A stretch of DNA of 64,000 nucleotides from Capnocytophaga periodontitidis. GTDB lineage: Bacteria > Bacteroidota > Bacteroidia > Flavobacteriales > Flavobacteriaceae. Below, one piece after another: positions 53,414-62,312 of this stretch. The first letter of the stretch is position 1. Each line of letters starts with the position of its first letter. Made by a program: the position numbers and the translations under genes. The notes below the pieces were generated by a model. It searched no databases. It saw only the letters and a program-made list of their open reading frames with translations, and was not told the DNA's origin. Location of the stretch: contig NZ_JAEFDB010000006.1 of NCBI RefSeq assembly GCF_016126015.1, positions 62,001-126,000 of the forward strand, given 5' to 3'.

Positions 53414-55237
53414 TTATTTTATTTTTTCGGAAAGTTCGACCAAGCGAATGAACTCTTTGCGATAGCCCTCCTCATCTTTTCCAGTCGCATTCTTAGCTAA
53501 ATCTATTACTTGTTTATATGAGGATTTTGCTTTGTATTTAGAATTTCTTAGGAGCATTCCCCATTCGGCAACAGCGGCGGCAAAGCGATAATCATCATCG
53601 GTTTGGGTGAAGTCGGTGAGAGTAAAAGGAATAGGAGTGCTTTCTTCTACGCTTTTAGCATCTTTTACCACAGGGTCTTTATAACGTATTTTGAGGAAAG
53701 CTAATTCATTAGCAAATCCTTCTTTCACTTGTTTTTGATAACGCAACCCATCGGTAGTAGCTCCTTTGGTAGGTATCAATTCATACAAAGCAGTTACAGT
53801 ATGTCCTGCACCTATCTCACCAGCATCTTTCTTGTCGTCTTCAAAATCTTCATTGGCTAAAGTGCGGTTTTCATAGCCTACCAAGCGGTATTCTTTCACG
53901 TATTGAGGGTTGAATTCTAACTGTAGTTTCACATCTTTGGCTACGGTGTAAAGTGTACCACCAAATTCATTTACCAATACTTTTTTGGCTTCGGTAAGAT
54001 TATCGATATAAGCATAGTTACCATTTCCTTTGTTGGCAATGGTTTCTACCATATCATCGCGGTAATTTCCCATACCATAGCCCAATACCGAAATATAAAT
54101 TCCATTGTTGCGCTTCTCTTCTACCAATCGTTGCAACTCATCACGTGAAGAAATTCCTACGTTGAAATCACCATCGGTAGCCAAGATAATACGGTTATTA
54201 CCTTTTGGCAAAAAGTTTTTTTCGGCTACTTCATAGGCAGTTTGTAATCCTGCTCCTCCTGCTGTAGATCCACTAGCTACCAAATCGTCTATCACTTTGG
54301 AGATTTTCTCTTTTTCTTTCGCTGGAGTAGAAGGTAAAGCAATACCTGTTTGACTTGCATAGACTACAATCGCTATCCTATCTTCTGGACGTAAGTTATC
54401 CAAAAGCAATTTGAACGATGCTTTGAGTAGAGGCATTTTATTGGGCTCGTCCATAGAACCTGAGGTATCTATTAGAAACACTATATTAGAAGGTGGCGCT
54501 TTGGTAAGATCTATTTTCTTTGCTTGTAATCCAATGCGCAACAGATAATTATCAGGATTCCAAGGACAGCTACTTAGCGTTGTTGTAGCATTGAGAGGTG
54601 TTTTGCTACCTTCGGCTGGAGGTGTATAGTTATAATCAAAATAGTTGATAAGCTCCTCTATGCGCACAGCATCTTTATGAGGCTTTTGTCCGTAGTTGAG
54701 CATACGGCGCACATTGCTATAAGAAGCTCTATCCACATCGGCAGAGAAAGTTGTTACGGGGTCTTTCGCTGTTTTCTTAAAGCCGCCTTCATCTATTGCT
54801 TTATAAGTCTCGCGAGAAGTATTTAAAGTATAGCCGTTTTTTGTTCCATAATTTCCACTAACACTTCCTGCACCTCTTATACGTATAGAAGAACTAGTTA
54901 CGTCTCGTCTTTTTGCAGTTTCATAACTTGTTACCACCACTTCTTGAAGGGCAACGTTATCTTCTTCTAAAACTACATTGATGACTTTTTGCCCATTAAC
55001 TTTCACTTGTTTGGTTTTCATTCCTAAAGAAGAAAACTCTAGGATATCACCATTCTTTACTTTGATAGTGTATTTACCATCAAAATCAGTAGAAACTCCT
55101 TGGGTAGTTCCTTTGATGAGTACTGAAACTCCAGGTAAAGGATTGTTAGAAACATCAGTAACCTTTCCTGTTACTTCATACTCTTGTGCGTAGAGGCTTC
55201 CTATAAATAGGAAGCAGAATAATAAAATTTGTTTCAT
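53414..55237 (-). CDS. CarboxypepD_reg-like/VWA fusion protein (copy 1)
   Basis: The 607-residue protein starts with a signal peptide (about 1-18). A carboxypeptidase regulatory-like domain follows (about 20-92), then a short sequence like the start of a TonB-dependent receptor plug (ALQEVVVTSYETAKRRDVT). After that come the VWA N-terminal domain, the VWA domain (MIDAS DTSGSM at Asp257) and a C-terminal DUF3520 domain. It is 26 bases after a second copy and shares long near-identical stretches with it, so the two arose by tandem duplication. Confidence 0.87.
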   Translation of the reverse strand: MKQILLFCFLFIGSLYAQEYEVTGKVTDVSNNPLPGVSVLIKGTTQGVSTDFDGKYTIKVKNGDILEFSSLGMKTKQVKVNGQKVINVVLEEDNVALQEVVVTSYETAKRRDVTSSSIRIRGAGSVSGNYGTKNGYTLNTSRETYKAIDEGGFKKTAKDPVTTFSADVDRASYSNVRRMLNYGQKPHKDAVRIEELINYFDYNYTPPAEGSKTPLNATTTLSSCPWNPDNYLLRIGLQAKKIDLTKAPPSNIVFLIDTSGSMDEPNKMPLLKASFKLLLDNLRPEDRIAIVVYASQTGIALPSTPAKEKEKISKVIDDLVASGSTAGGAGLQTAYEVAEKNFLPKGNNRIILATDGDFNVGISSRDELQRLVEEKRNNGIYISVLGYGMGNYRDDMVETIANKGNGNYAYIDNLTEAKKVLVNEFGGTLYTVAKDVKLQLEFNPQYVKEYRLVGYENRTLANEDFEDDKKDAGEIGAGHTVTALYELIPTKGATTDGLRYQKQVKEGFANELAFLKIRYKDPVVKDAKSVEESTPIPFTLTDFTQTDDDYRFAAAVAEWGMLLRNSKYKAKSSYKQVIDLAKNATGKDEEGYRKEFIRLVELSEKIK

Positions 55238-55263
55238 ACCATTAGTTATTTGGATTTAGGTTA

Positions 55264-57075
55264 TTATTTTATTTTTTCGGAAAGCTCAACTAAATCTATA
55301 AATTCTTTACGGTAGCCTTCTTTGTCTTCACCGAGAGCGTTTTTGGCTAATTCAAGTACTTGATTATAAGAAGATTGTGTTTTGTGTTTAGAATTTCTTA
55401 GGAGCATTCCCCATTCGGCAACAGCAGCGGCAAAGCGATAATCATCATCGGTTTGGGCGAGGTCGGTGAGAGTAAAAGGAATAGGAGTGCTTTCTTCTAC
55501 GCTTTTAGTGCGTTTGATGTAAGGGGCTTTATAGCGTATTTTGAGGAAAGCGAGTTCATCTTTATGAGCTTGTGTATTTTGCTTTTGGTAGCGCAACTCG
55601 TCAGTTGTTTTTCCTTTAGCAGGCACTAATTCATAGAGCACTGTTACAGTATGTCCTGCACCTATTTCGCCAGCATCTTTACTATCATCTTTAAAGTCTT
55701 CATTGGCTAAGGCACGGTTTTCATAGCCTATTTGGCGGTATTGTTTCACATATTGGGGGTTGAATTCTAACTGTAGTTTCACATCTTTGGCTACGGTGTA
55801 GAGCGTACCACCAAATTCATTCACCAATACTTTTTTTGCTTCGGCGATATTATCGATATAGGCATAATTACCATTTCCTTTATTGGCTATAGTTTCGAGC
55901 ATATCATCGCGATAATTACCCATACCATAGCCCAATACAGATATATAGACTCCGCTTTGGCGTTCTTTTTCTACCAAGCGTTTCAATTCGCCATCGGAGC
56001 GCACACCGACATTAAAATCACCATCGGTAGCTAATATAATGCGGTTGTTTCCTTTTTCGATAAAGTTCTCGCGGGCAATTTGATAGGCTTTTTGAATACC
56101 AGCTCCTCCAGCGGTAGAGCCACCTGCTTCTAAGTTTTCTAAAACCTTAATAATTGTATCTTTTTCTTTGGCAGGTGTAGAAGGCAAAGCTACCCTTTCA
56201 GCTCCCGCATAGACTACAATCGCTACCCTATCTTCAGGTCGCAAGCTCTCCAAGAGTAGCTTAAACGACTCTTTAAGTAAGGGCAATTTGTCGGGTGAAT
56301 ACATAGAGCCAGAGGTATCTATCAAAAACACTATATTAGAAAGAGGTGCTTTAGTAAGGTCTATTTTTTTTGCTTGCAACCCGATACGCAACAAATAGTT
56401 ATCTGGATTCCAAGGACATTTACTTAGGGTAGTGGTCGCATTGAGAGGTGTTTTACTACCTTCGGCTGGAGGAGTATAGTTATAGTCAAAATAGTTGATA
56501 AGTTCCTCTATGCGCACCGCATCTTTATCGGGTTTTTGCTTATCATTGATCATACGACGTACATTGCTGTAGGAAGCATTATCTACATCGGCGGCAAAGG
56601 TAGTAAGAGGGTCGGTAGCAGTGCTTTTAAAGCCATTCTCATCAATAGCTTTATAAGTTTCGGTTAGTCTTCTCCCTTGGGGTTTACGTTTTCGTTGTCT
56701 TCCTGCTGAGTAACTTTTTACGGCTACTGCACAAGAAACAAAAGATGCTTTCCTTACAGGAGCATAGCCAACTAATACGGTTTCTTCTATCTCGGAAATT
56801 TCTTCTAAAGCTATATCAATTACTTTTTGCCCAGTAATTTTGACTTCTTGAGTTTTATAGCCCATAGCAACAAATTGCAAGGTTTTTCCTTTCTTTACCT
56901 TAATGGAGTATTTACCTTCTTTATTGGTAGTAACTCCTTGAGCAGTACCTTTAATCACTACTGATACGAATTGCAAAGCTCTGTTTGAAGTATCGGATAC
57001 AGTACCAGTTACTTCGTACTCTTGCGCGTGGAGACTTCCTATAAACAGAAAGCAGAATAATAAAATTTGTTTCAT
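55264..57075 (-). CDS. CarboxypepD_reg-like/VWA fusion protein (copy 2)
   Basis: The 603-residue tandem paralog of the gene at 53414. It shares the signal peptide, the CarboxypepD_reg domain and the VWA/DUF3520 region, including the MIDAS DTSGSM. The segment after the regulatory domain differs (EETVLVGYAPVRKASFVSC and basic residues), with much less resemblance to a receptor plug. Both probably bind surface or envelope partners. Confidence 0.87.
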   Translation of the reverse strand: MKQILLFCFLFIGSLHAQEYEVTGTVSDTSNRALQFVSVVIKGTAQGVTTNKEGKYSIKVKKGKTLQFVAMGYKTQEVKITGQKVIDIALEEISEIEETVLVGYAPVRKASFVSCAVAVKSYSAGRQRKRKPQGRRLTETYKAIDENGFKSTATDPLTTFAADVDNASYSNVRRMINDKQKPDKDAVRIEELINYFDYNYTPPAEGSKTPLNATTTLSKCPWNPDNYLLRIGLQAKKIDLTKAPLSNIVFLIDTSGSMYSPDKLPLLKESFKLLLESLRPEDRVAIVVYAGAERVALPSTPAKEKDTIIKVLENLEAGGSTAGGAGIQKAYQIARENFIEKGNNRIILATDGDFNVGVRSDGELKRLVEKERQSGVYISVLGYGMGNYRDDMLETIANKGNGNYAYIDNIAEAKKVLVNEFGGTLYTVAKDVKLQLEFNPQYVKQYRQIGYENRALANEDFKDDSKDAGEIGAGHTVTVLYELVPAKGKTTDELRYQKQNTQAHKDELAFLKIRYKAPYIKRTKSVEESTPIPFTLTDLAQTDDDYRFAAAVAEWGMLLRNSKHKTQSSYNQVLELAKNALGEDKEGYRKEFIDLVELSEKIK

Positions 57076-57110
57076 ATTGTCAGTTATTAGATGTTAGTTT
57101 ATTAGAGGTT

Positions 57111-57143
57111 AATTGTTAGTCCTTAGGGGACTACCTAACAATT
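57111..57143 (-). terminator. inverted repeat after glmM
   Basis: AATTGTTAG (57111-57119) pairs with CTAACAATT (57135-57143), with an alternative inner stem TAGTCC/GGACTA. It lies between glmM and the VWA gene on the minus strand. A T tract is weak, so the assignment as terminator is tentative. Confidence 0.5.
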
Positions 57144-57270
57144 GATTAAGTACTAAAATTTATTTTATTGGACAAGTTAGACGAGTCAGACAATTCGGAC
57201 TAGTTGGGCGGGTATTTTACAAAGGAAATGTAGTGTTAAAAGAGTACAACTGATTATCAAGCAATCAACC

Positions 57271-58656
57271 TTAACTAATCGCTGCCATTTCCTCCATAAA
57301 GCGAGTGGCTAAAGCATCGGCTTCTGCCTGAGATTTAGCCTCAGTATAGATGCGGATAATCGGCTCGGTATTCGATTTGCGCAAGTGTACCCAGCTGAAA
57401 GGAAAATCAATTTTAAGTCCGTCGATAGTGGTGATTTGCTCGTGTGCGTACTTTTCTTGCATTGCGTGCAACACCTTGTCCGGATTAAGTCCGCTAGTGA
57501 GTTGGATTTTATTTTTGCTCATAAAATAAGCAGGATAACTACGACGCAAAGCACTCACAGTAGTATCTTTTTCAACCAAAAGAGAAAGGAAAAGCACTAC
57601 CCCCACTAAGGCATCACGACCATAATGCAATTCGGGGAAAATGACACCACCATTGCCTTCACCTCCTATCACAGCATTTACTTCTTTCATTTTGGTTACT
57701 ACATTCACCTCACCAACAGCAGCCGTAGCATATTCTACCCCATGTTTTTCGGCTATATCGCGCAAAGCACGTGAAGAGGAGAGGTTTGACACCACATTAC
57801 CTTTCTTTTTACTGAGGTAATAATCGGCGCAGGCAACAAGGGTATATTCTTCACCAAACATTTCGCCTTCTTCGGTAATAAGCGCAAGGCGGTCTACATC
57901 GGGGTCTACCACCACCCCTAAATCGGCTTTTACTTCCACTACCTTAGCACAGATATCGGAAAGATGTTCTTTAAGAGGTTCGGGATTATGCGGGAACTGA
58001 CCGTTAGGTTCACAGTAGAGTGGTACCACCTCAGCCCCCAAGCGTTCTAACAAAAGTGGGATAGCGATACCTCCGGTAGAGTTTACAGCATCGACCGCTA
58101 CTTTGAATTTGCGTTTGCGAATAGCTTCCAAAGTTGCCAATGGCAAGAGTGAAAGCACCGCGTCGATATGGCGTTGTATATAAGTATCGTTGTGAGTGAT
58201 ATGCCCCAGAGCATCTACTTCGGCAAAAGTAAACTCATTGGCAGCAGCAATGCGCAAGATTTCTTCGCCTTCCTGAGCGTTGAGAAACTCACCTTTGTTG
58301 TTCAGCAATTTGAGGGCATTCCACTGTTTAGGATTATGACTGGCAGTGAGGATAATACCGCCATCGGCTTGTTCCATAGTAACCGCCACTTCTACGGTAG
58401 GGGTGGTACTCAAACCTATATCTACCACATCAATTCCTAAACCTACAAGGGTGTATTGGACGAGATTCTGCACCATTTCACCCGAAATACGCGCATCGCG
58501 ACCTACAACCACCTTCACACGGGTTTTATAAATATGTTTTTTGAGCCAAGTGCCATAAGCAGCGGCAAATTTTACAGCATCAATGGGGGTTAAGTTGTCA
58601 TCGGGTACTCCCCCTATAGTACCGCGAATGCCTGATATAGATTTTATTAGAGACAT
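57271..58656 (-). CDS. glmM: phosphoglucosamine mutase
   Basis: GlmM interconverts glucosamine-6-phosphate and glucosamine-1-phosphate for peptidoglycan and lipid A synthesis. The phosphoserine loop TASHNP has Ser106; the metal loop is DPDVDR and the sugar loop GEGNGG. The length of 461 residues is normal. The start is the ATG preceded by a promoter at 58698-58727. Confidence 0.95.
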   Translation of the reverse strand: MSLIKSISGIRGTIGGVPDDNLTPIDAVKFAAAYGTWLKKHIYKTRVKVVVGRDARISGEMVQNLVQYTLVGLGIDVVDIGLSTTPTVEVAVTMEQADGGIILTASHNPKQWNALKLLNNKGEFLNAQEGEEILRIAAANEFTFAEVDALGHITHNDTYIQRHIDAVLSLLPLATLEAIRKRKFKVAVDAVNSTGGIAIPLLLERLGAEVVPLYCEPNGQFPHNPEPLKEHLSDICAKVVEVKADLGVVVDPDVDRLALITEEGEMFGEEYTLVACADYYLSKKKGNVVSNLSSSRALRDIAEKHGVEYATAAVGEVNVVTKMKEVNAVIGGEGNGGVIFPELHYGRDALVGVVLFLSLLVEKDTTVSALRRSYPAYFMSKNKIQLTSGLNPDKVLHAMQEKYAHEQITTIDGLKIDFPFSWVHLRKSNTEPIIRIYTEAKSQAEADALATRFMEEMAAIS

Positions 58657-58697
58657 ATTCTTACAATTAAAATTTTATAATTTAGAATTAATAAGCG

Positions 58698-58727
58698 CAA
58701 AGGTAATAAATTATTGCGAATTACAAG
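58698..58727 (-). promoter_or_regulatory. promoter of glmM
   Basis: On the minus strand TACCTTTG (58698-58705) fits TAnnTTTG. CTTG (58724-58727) is a near match to the -33 element at 18 bases. The ATG is about 40 bases downstream. Confidence 0.65.
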
Positions 58728-58755
58728 TTACGAAAGTGATTTTTTTTATCGTTAA

Positions 58756-58787
58756 TTTGCTAATTTACTAATTATTGACTACTTTTG
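58756..58787 (+). promoter_or_regulatory. promoter of the ABC ATPase locus
   Basis: TTTG (58756-58759), a 20-base spacer and TACTTTTG (58780-58787) match the consensus. The ATG at 58808 follows. The start at 58775 would lie upstream of the transcript and is rejected. Confidence 0.78.
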
Positions 58788-58807
58788 TCGCATCAAACCA
58801 TTCGTTT

Positions 58808-59962
58808 ATGACAAAACATCAACTCCGCGTACAAAACGCTCTTAAATTCTTTACACAAAAAGATACTGAATTAGGCTTTCGCAAACTCTTAGATTGTGTA
58901 GCCGACACACAACAAATGCCTCTCTACCTAAAGGCTATAGAACTTACCAACTGGAAGGAAAACAATCCTAATGAGTTGGATCAACTTACGGAAAAGGCTT
59001 CTGCCTTACTTGAAGAAGTAGGGCGATGCACCGTAGAGGAGGTAATAACTGAAAAAGCTGTGCTTGTTGCTAAAGACATTAAAAAAACCTACAATTCGGG
59101 AATGTTTTCATTAGGTCCTGTATCACTTACTATTAATAAAGGACAAGTTTATGGCTTAGTAGGTGAAAATGGCAATGGGAAAACAACCCTTTTGCGCATC
59201 TTAGCGCACGACCTCTCTTATAATTCGGGCGAAATAACCTATTACTTCAAAAAAACGCCCACTAATGAATACGATTTACGCACTAAATTAGCTTACATAC
59301 CCCAACGCACCGACAAATGGTATGGTAGTTTGAAAGACAATCTCAAGTTTACTTTGGCGTGCTATGGCATCCCCGCTGAAGAAAACGAACCACGCACTCT
59401 GCTAATGATTGCCCGTTTAGGTTTGTGGAAATATCGCAACCTAAACTGGAATGCACTATCATCGGGGTATAAAATGCGTTTTGAATTAGCGCGTACCCTA
59501 TTACGCCAGCCAGAATTATTGCTTTTAGATGAGCCTTTAGGGAACTTAGATGTATTGGCACAACAAGTAATATTAGAAGACCTCAAAATGATAGCTAACT
59601 CAGTAAATCACCCTATCGCTTTGATATTGAGCTCTCAACAACTCTTTGAAGTAGAAAAAATATCTGACAAGGTAATTTTCCTCAAAAATGGACAATACCG
59701 CGAAAATGTTGAGACTACCCAAGAGGATACCCCTACCCCACTCATCGTAGAAATTGACACTACTAACAGCAGAGAGGAATTATTAGCAGTATTTAGCACT
59801 TTTAATCTTGAAAAATTGCAGTACAATGGAGGTATTTACATCGCTTATTTTGCTGAAGGTACAGAATATTCTACTGTGTTAGAAGCTCTTGGTAAAGCTA
59901 AAATAGAGCTTACTTATATACGAAATATTTCAGCTTCTACCCGCCGTTTCTTTGTGAGTTAG
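58808..59962 (+). CDS. ABC transporter ATPase with an N-terminal helical extension
   Basis: The 384-residue ATPase has about 85 extra residues in front of the ABC domain, mostly helical (LKFFTQKDTELGFRKLLD). The ABC domain then shows Walker A GENGNGKT (119-126), the signature LSSGYK (217-222) and Walker B LLLLDEP (237-243). A C-terminal extension of about 75 residues follows. Such ATPases usually pair with ABC-2-type permeases. It is followed at 87 bases by four tandem membrane-protein genes on the same strand. Confidence 0.88.
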   Translation: MTKHQLRVQNALKFFTQKDTELGFRKLLDCVADTQQMPLYLKAIELTNWKENNPNELDQLTEKASALLEEVGRCTVEEVITEKAVLVAKDIKKTYNSGMFSLGPVSLTINKGQVYGLVGENGNGKTTLLRILAHDLSYNSGEITYYFKKTPTNEYDLRTKLAYIPQRTDKWYGSLKDNLKFTLACYGIPAEENEPRTLLMIARLGLWKYRNLNWNALSSGYKMRFELARTLLRQPELLLLDEPLGNLDVLAQQVILEDLKMIANSVNHPIALILSSQQLFEVEKISDKVIFLKNGQYRENVETTQEDTPTPLIVEIDTTNSREELLAVFSTFNLEKLQYNGGIYIAYFAEGTEYSTVLEALGKAKIELTYIRNISASTRRFFVS

Positions 59963-59998
59963 TTTTTAGGGGATAGGTGTCAGGTGTCAGGGGACAGG

Positions 59999-60090
59999 TG
60001 TTAGGTTTTAGGAGGTATAGGTTATTAATTATAAAACACTCATTATCAATTGAAAAAATATTTATTAGAACGTTATCCAGCAATTTGGAA
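59999..60090 (+). repeat. 92-bp leader/5'-coding block, copy 1
   Basis: This block spans the leader and the first 13-14 codons of the first membrane protein. It is the same 92 bases as copies at 61101, 62221 and 63311, except for two bases that differ in copy 3. The sharp boundaries against diverged flanks suggest gene conversion. Confidence 0.9.
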
Positions 60091-61078
60091 CATTCAGATT
60101 GTGTGGCTATTTCCATTAATACTCTTATCCCATTTAGTCTTTTTTGGATTGGGATTTATAATGCTCACTGATAGTACGTTAGGGAATTCCTATTACCTGT
60201 GGGGAAGCTTGTATAATGGCTTACCTATGTTGTTAAACTTTATTATAATTGTTTTGTTATTGGTAGGTTGCCTTATTTATTTGTTTAGAAACAATGCTTT
60301 TGAGCGTTTCTACCCTGTGAGTCGTTGGCAATTGTTTGGGCGTTTTGTAGCGTACCTTGTGATTATCTTTGGAATGACAAGCACTCATATTTCGTTTATA
60401 GCAGGTGAGAAAGCTAAAGTTCATTGGCGGTATAGTGATAGCTATATCCATAGTATTTTGCAACAGTATCCTGAGAATTTTGACTCTTCTTACGAAGAAG
60501 TACGATATAGTAATAAAAACCAAATAAATGAGTTCTTTATCGCGCGAAATGCTAAGAATATGAAGACCAATACGTTTATAGAAATAGTAAAAGACAAATT
60601 GAATACTATTACAGTTATAGTTTTTGTACTCACATTGTTGCTCTTCACGGTACGCATCACCTCATTGCGCACAGTGCTATTAGCTATTGTTTTTGGAGGT
60701 TTGTTTCTTCTATTTATCCATTTGTTAGGTTTACTTATTTTATATCTTGTGGGCAATAAAAATGATTTGTTCACTTCTATCACAATAACATGCGCAAGTT
60801 TCCTCGTTCTACTCGGCATTTCAGTAAATTCTAAAAACAAACTATATAGAGAGATTGCTATAAATAATGCTATTTACACTTTTTTTCCTATAATAGCTGT
60901 TATTTTTACAGACATTGTGGATAAATTTTATTTGTGGCACTTTATAAAAGACCATTATGGAAAGTTTTGGGATAACCTACGAGAATTGCTTTTTTTGGAT
61001 ATTGGTATATTGCTAACCATACTTTTTATAGGACTTTATACAGGAGTTATCAAGAGGTGTAAAGCAATGCCAGAGTAG
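60050..61078 (+). CDS. multi-pass membrane protein, tandem paralog 1 (probable ABC-2 permease)
   Basis: The 342-residue protein has about eight hydrophobic segments (roughly 17-39, 58-79, 97-118, 185-202, 206-235, 240-260, 275-292, 312-332). A polar loop of about 60 residues lies between the third and fourth. The motif NNAFERFYPVSRWQLF after the second segment is like the coupling region of ABC-2 permeases, and VRITSLRT precedes the fifth. The start is TTG; the frame is closed upstream by TAA at 60032-60034 and no ATG or GTG lies between. It is the first of four paralogs behind the ATPase. Confidence 0.75.
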   Translation: MKKYLLERYPAIWNIQIVWLFPLILLSHLVFFGLGFIMLTDSTLGNSYYLWGSLYNGLPMLLNFIIIVLLLVGCLIYLFRNNAFERFYPVSRWQLFGRFVAYLVIIFGMTSTHISFIAGEKAKVHWRYSDSYIHSILQQYPENFDSSYEEVRYSNKNQINEFFIARNAKNMKTNTFIEIVKDKLNTITVIVFVLTLLLFTVRITSLRTVLLAIVFGGLFLLFIHLLGLLILYLVGNKNDLFTSITITCASFLVLLGISVNSKNKLYREIAINNAIYTFFPIIAVIFTDIVDKFYLWHFIKDHYGKFWDNLRELLFLDIGILLTILFIGLYTGVIKRCKAMPE

Positions 61079-61100
61079 AGGTTAGGTGTCAGGGGACAGG

Positions 61101-61192
61101 TGTTAGGTTTTAGGAGGTATAGGTTATTAATTATAAAACACTCATTATCAATTGAAAAAATATTTATTAGAACGTTATCCAGCAATTTGGAA
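61101..61192 (+). repeat. 92-bp leader/5'-coding block, copy 2
   Basis: Identical to copy 1 over all 92 bases. The coding sequence diverges at once after it. Confidence 0.9.
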
Positions 61193-62177
61193 TACGCATT
61201 TAATATGGGCGTTGCCTCTCATTCTTGCAATCCACTTATTCTTTTTCTTGTGGGGATTTGCTACTATTACCGATGAGAATATGAGCAACTATTCTTTTGG
61301 TTTGGAAAACCATTTTGAAGGGTTGCCTATGGTGATGAGCTTTATTATCATTGTACTAATGTTAGTAGGATGGTTCATTCGTTTGTTTAAGAATAATGCT
61401 TTTAAACGTTTTTATCCTGTGAGTGAGTGGCAATTATTCAGGCAATTTGTGATATATCTCTTTATTATGGGAGGCATACTCAGTTCAGGGCTTTCGTTTA
61501 CAATAGGTGAATCGGCTAAAGTACATTTGCGATATACCGACAGCTATATACACAATGTATTACAACAATACCCTAAAAATTTTAACTTTGAAGATGTAGA
61601 GAGACTCCCTGAAGCACAACAAAGGGAATACAACATAGCTAACAATGCTAAAGATATCAAGAAACGCTTGTTTGTAATGGAGCTCAATGAGGAAATTACA
61701 ATGGTAGAAACAGCTGTTTTTATACTCACATCGTTGCTCTTTATAGTACGTATCACTTCATTACGTACAGCATTGCTAACTATTTTATTTAGTGGATTGT
61801 TATGTTTATTATTCGCTCTGTTAGTAGTATTCATATTATTTATGGATATTGAAAATTATGGAGAAGATAGTATATTGTTTTTTCTCTTATGGATTATCTA
61901 TCTCTCAATACTTTTATACTCTACTACCTCCTCTAATAAACTACAGAGAGGTATCGCTATGAATATCACAATATTAGATTTCTTTCCTATCATAATAGCT
62001 ACTCTTTTCTTTTTAGAAAAGAGATACTTTAGAAGGAATTATGATAATGATATTCATTATTCACTCTGGCATAACTTCGAGGAACTTATCATTTTTAGCT
62101 GTAGCATATTGCTTTCAATTGGATTTATAGGACTTTATACGAATGTTATCAAACGATGGAGAGCAATGCCGGAATAG
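61152..62177 (+). CDS. multi-pass membrane protein, tandem paralog 2 (probable ABC-2 permease)
   Basis: A 341-residue paralog with the same layout and motifs (NNAFKRFYPVSEWQLF, VRITSLRTALL, ending in KRWRAMPE). After the 92-bp block it is the most diverged of the copies, including the polar loop (about 130-175) and the last third. The start is TTG. Confidence 0.75.
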   Translation: MKKYLLERYPAIWNTHLIWALPLILAIHLFFFLWGFATITDENMSNYSFGLENHFEGLPMVMSFIIIVLMLVGWFIRLFKNNAFKRFYPVSEWQLFRQFVIYLFIMGGILSSGLSFTIGESAKVHLRYTDSYIHNVLQQYPKNFNFEDVERLPEAQQREYNIANNAKDIKKRLFVMELNEEITMVETAVFILTSLLFIVRITSLRTALLTILFSGLLCLLFALLVVFILFMDIENYGEDSILFFLLWIIYLSILLYSTTSSNKLQRGIAMNITILDFFPIIIATLFFLEKRYFRRNYDNDIHYSLWHNFEELIIFSCSILLSIGFIGLYTNVIKRWRAMPE

Positions 62178-62220
62178 AGGTCAGGTTTCAGGTGTCAGGT
62201 GTCAGGGGACAGGGGACAAG

Positions 62221-62312
62221 TGTTAGGTTTTAGGGGGTATAGCTTATTAATTATAAAACACTCATTATCAATTGAAAAAATATTTATTAGAACGTTATCC
62301 AGCAATTTGGAA
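62221..62312 (+). repeat. 92-bp leader/5'-coding block, copy 3
   Basis: Differs from the other copies by two bases in the leader (one A to G, one G to C); the coding part is identical. Confidence 0.9.

Noticed and set aside
59977-60171. An open frame before and across the start of paralog 1 (and similar ones at 62199 and 63310) that might be fused to it by frameshifting at the A-run.
   Set aside because: It is in a different frame, relies on GTG starts, exists because the DNA block is repeated, and shows no protein-like features; the second copy lacks it.
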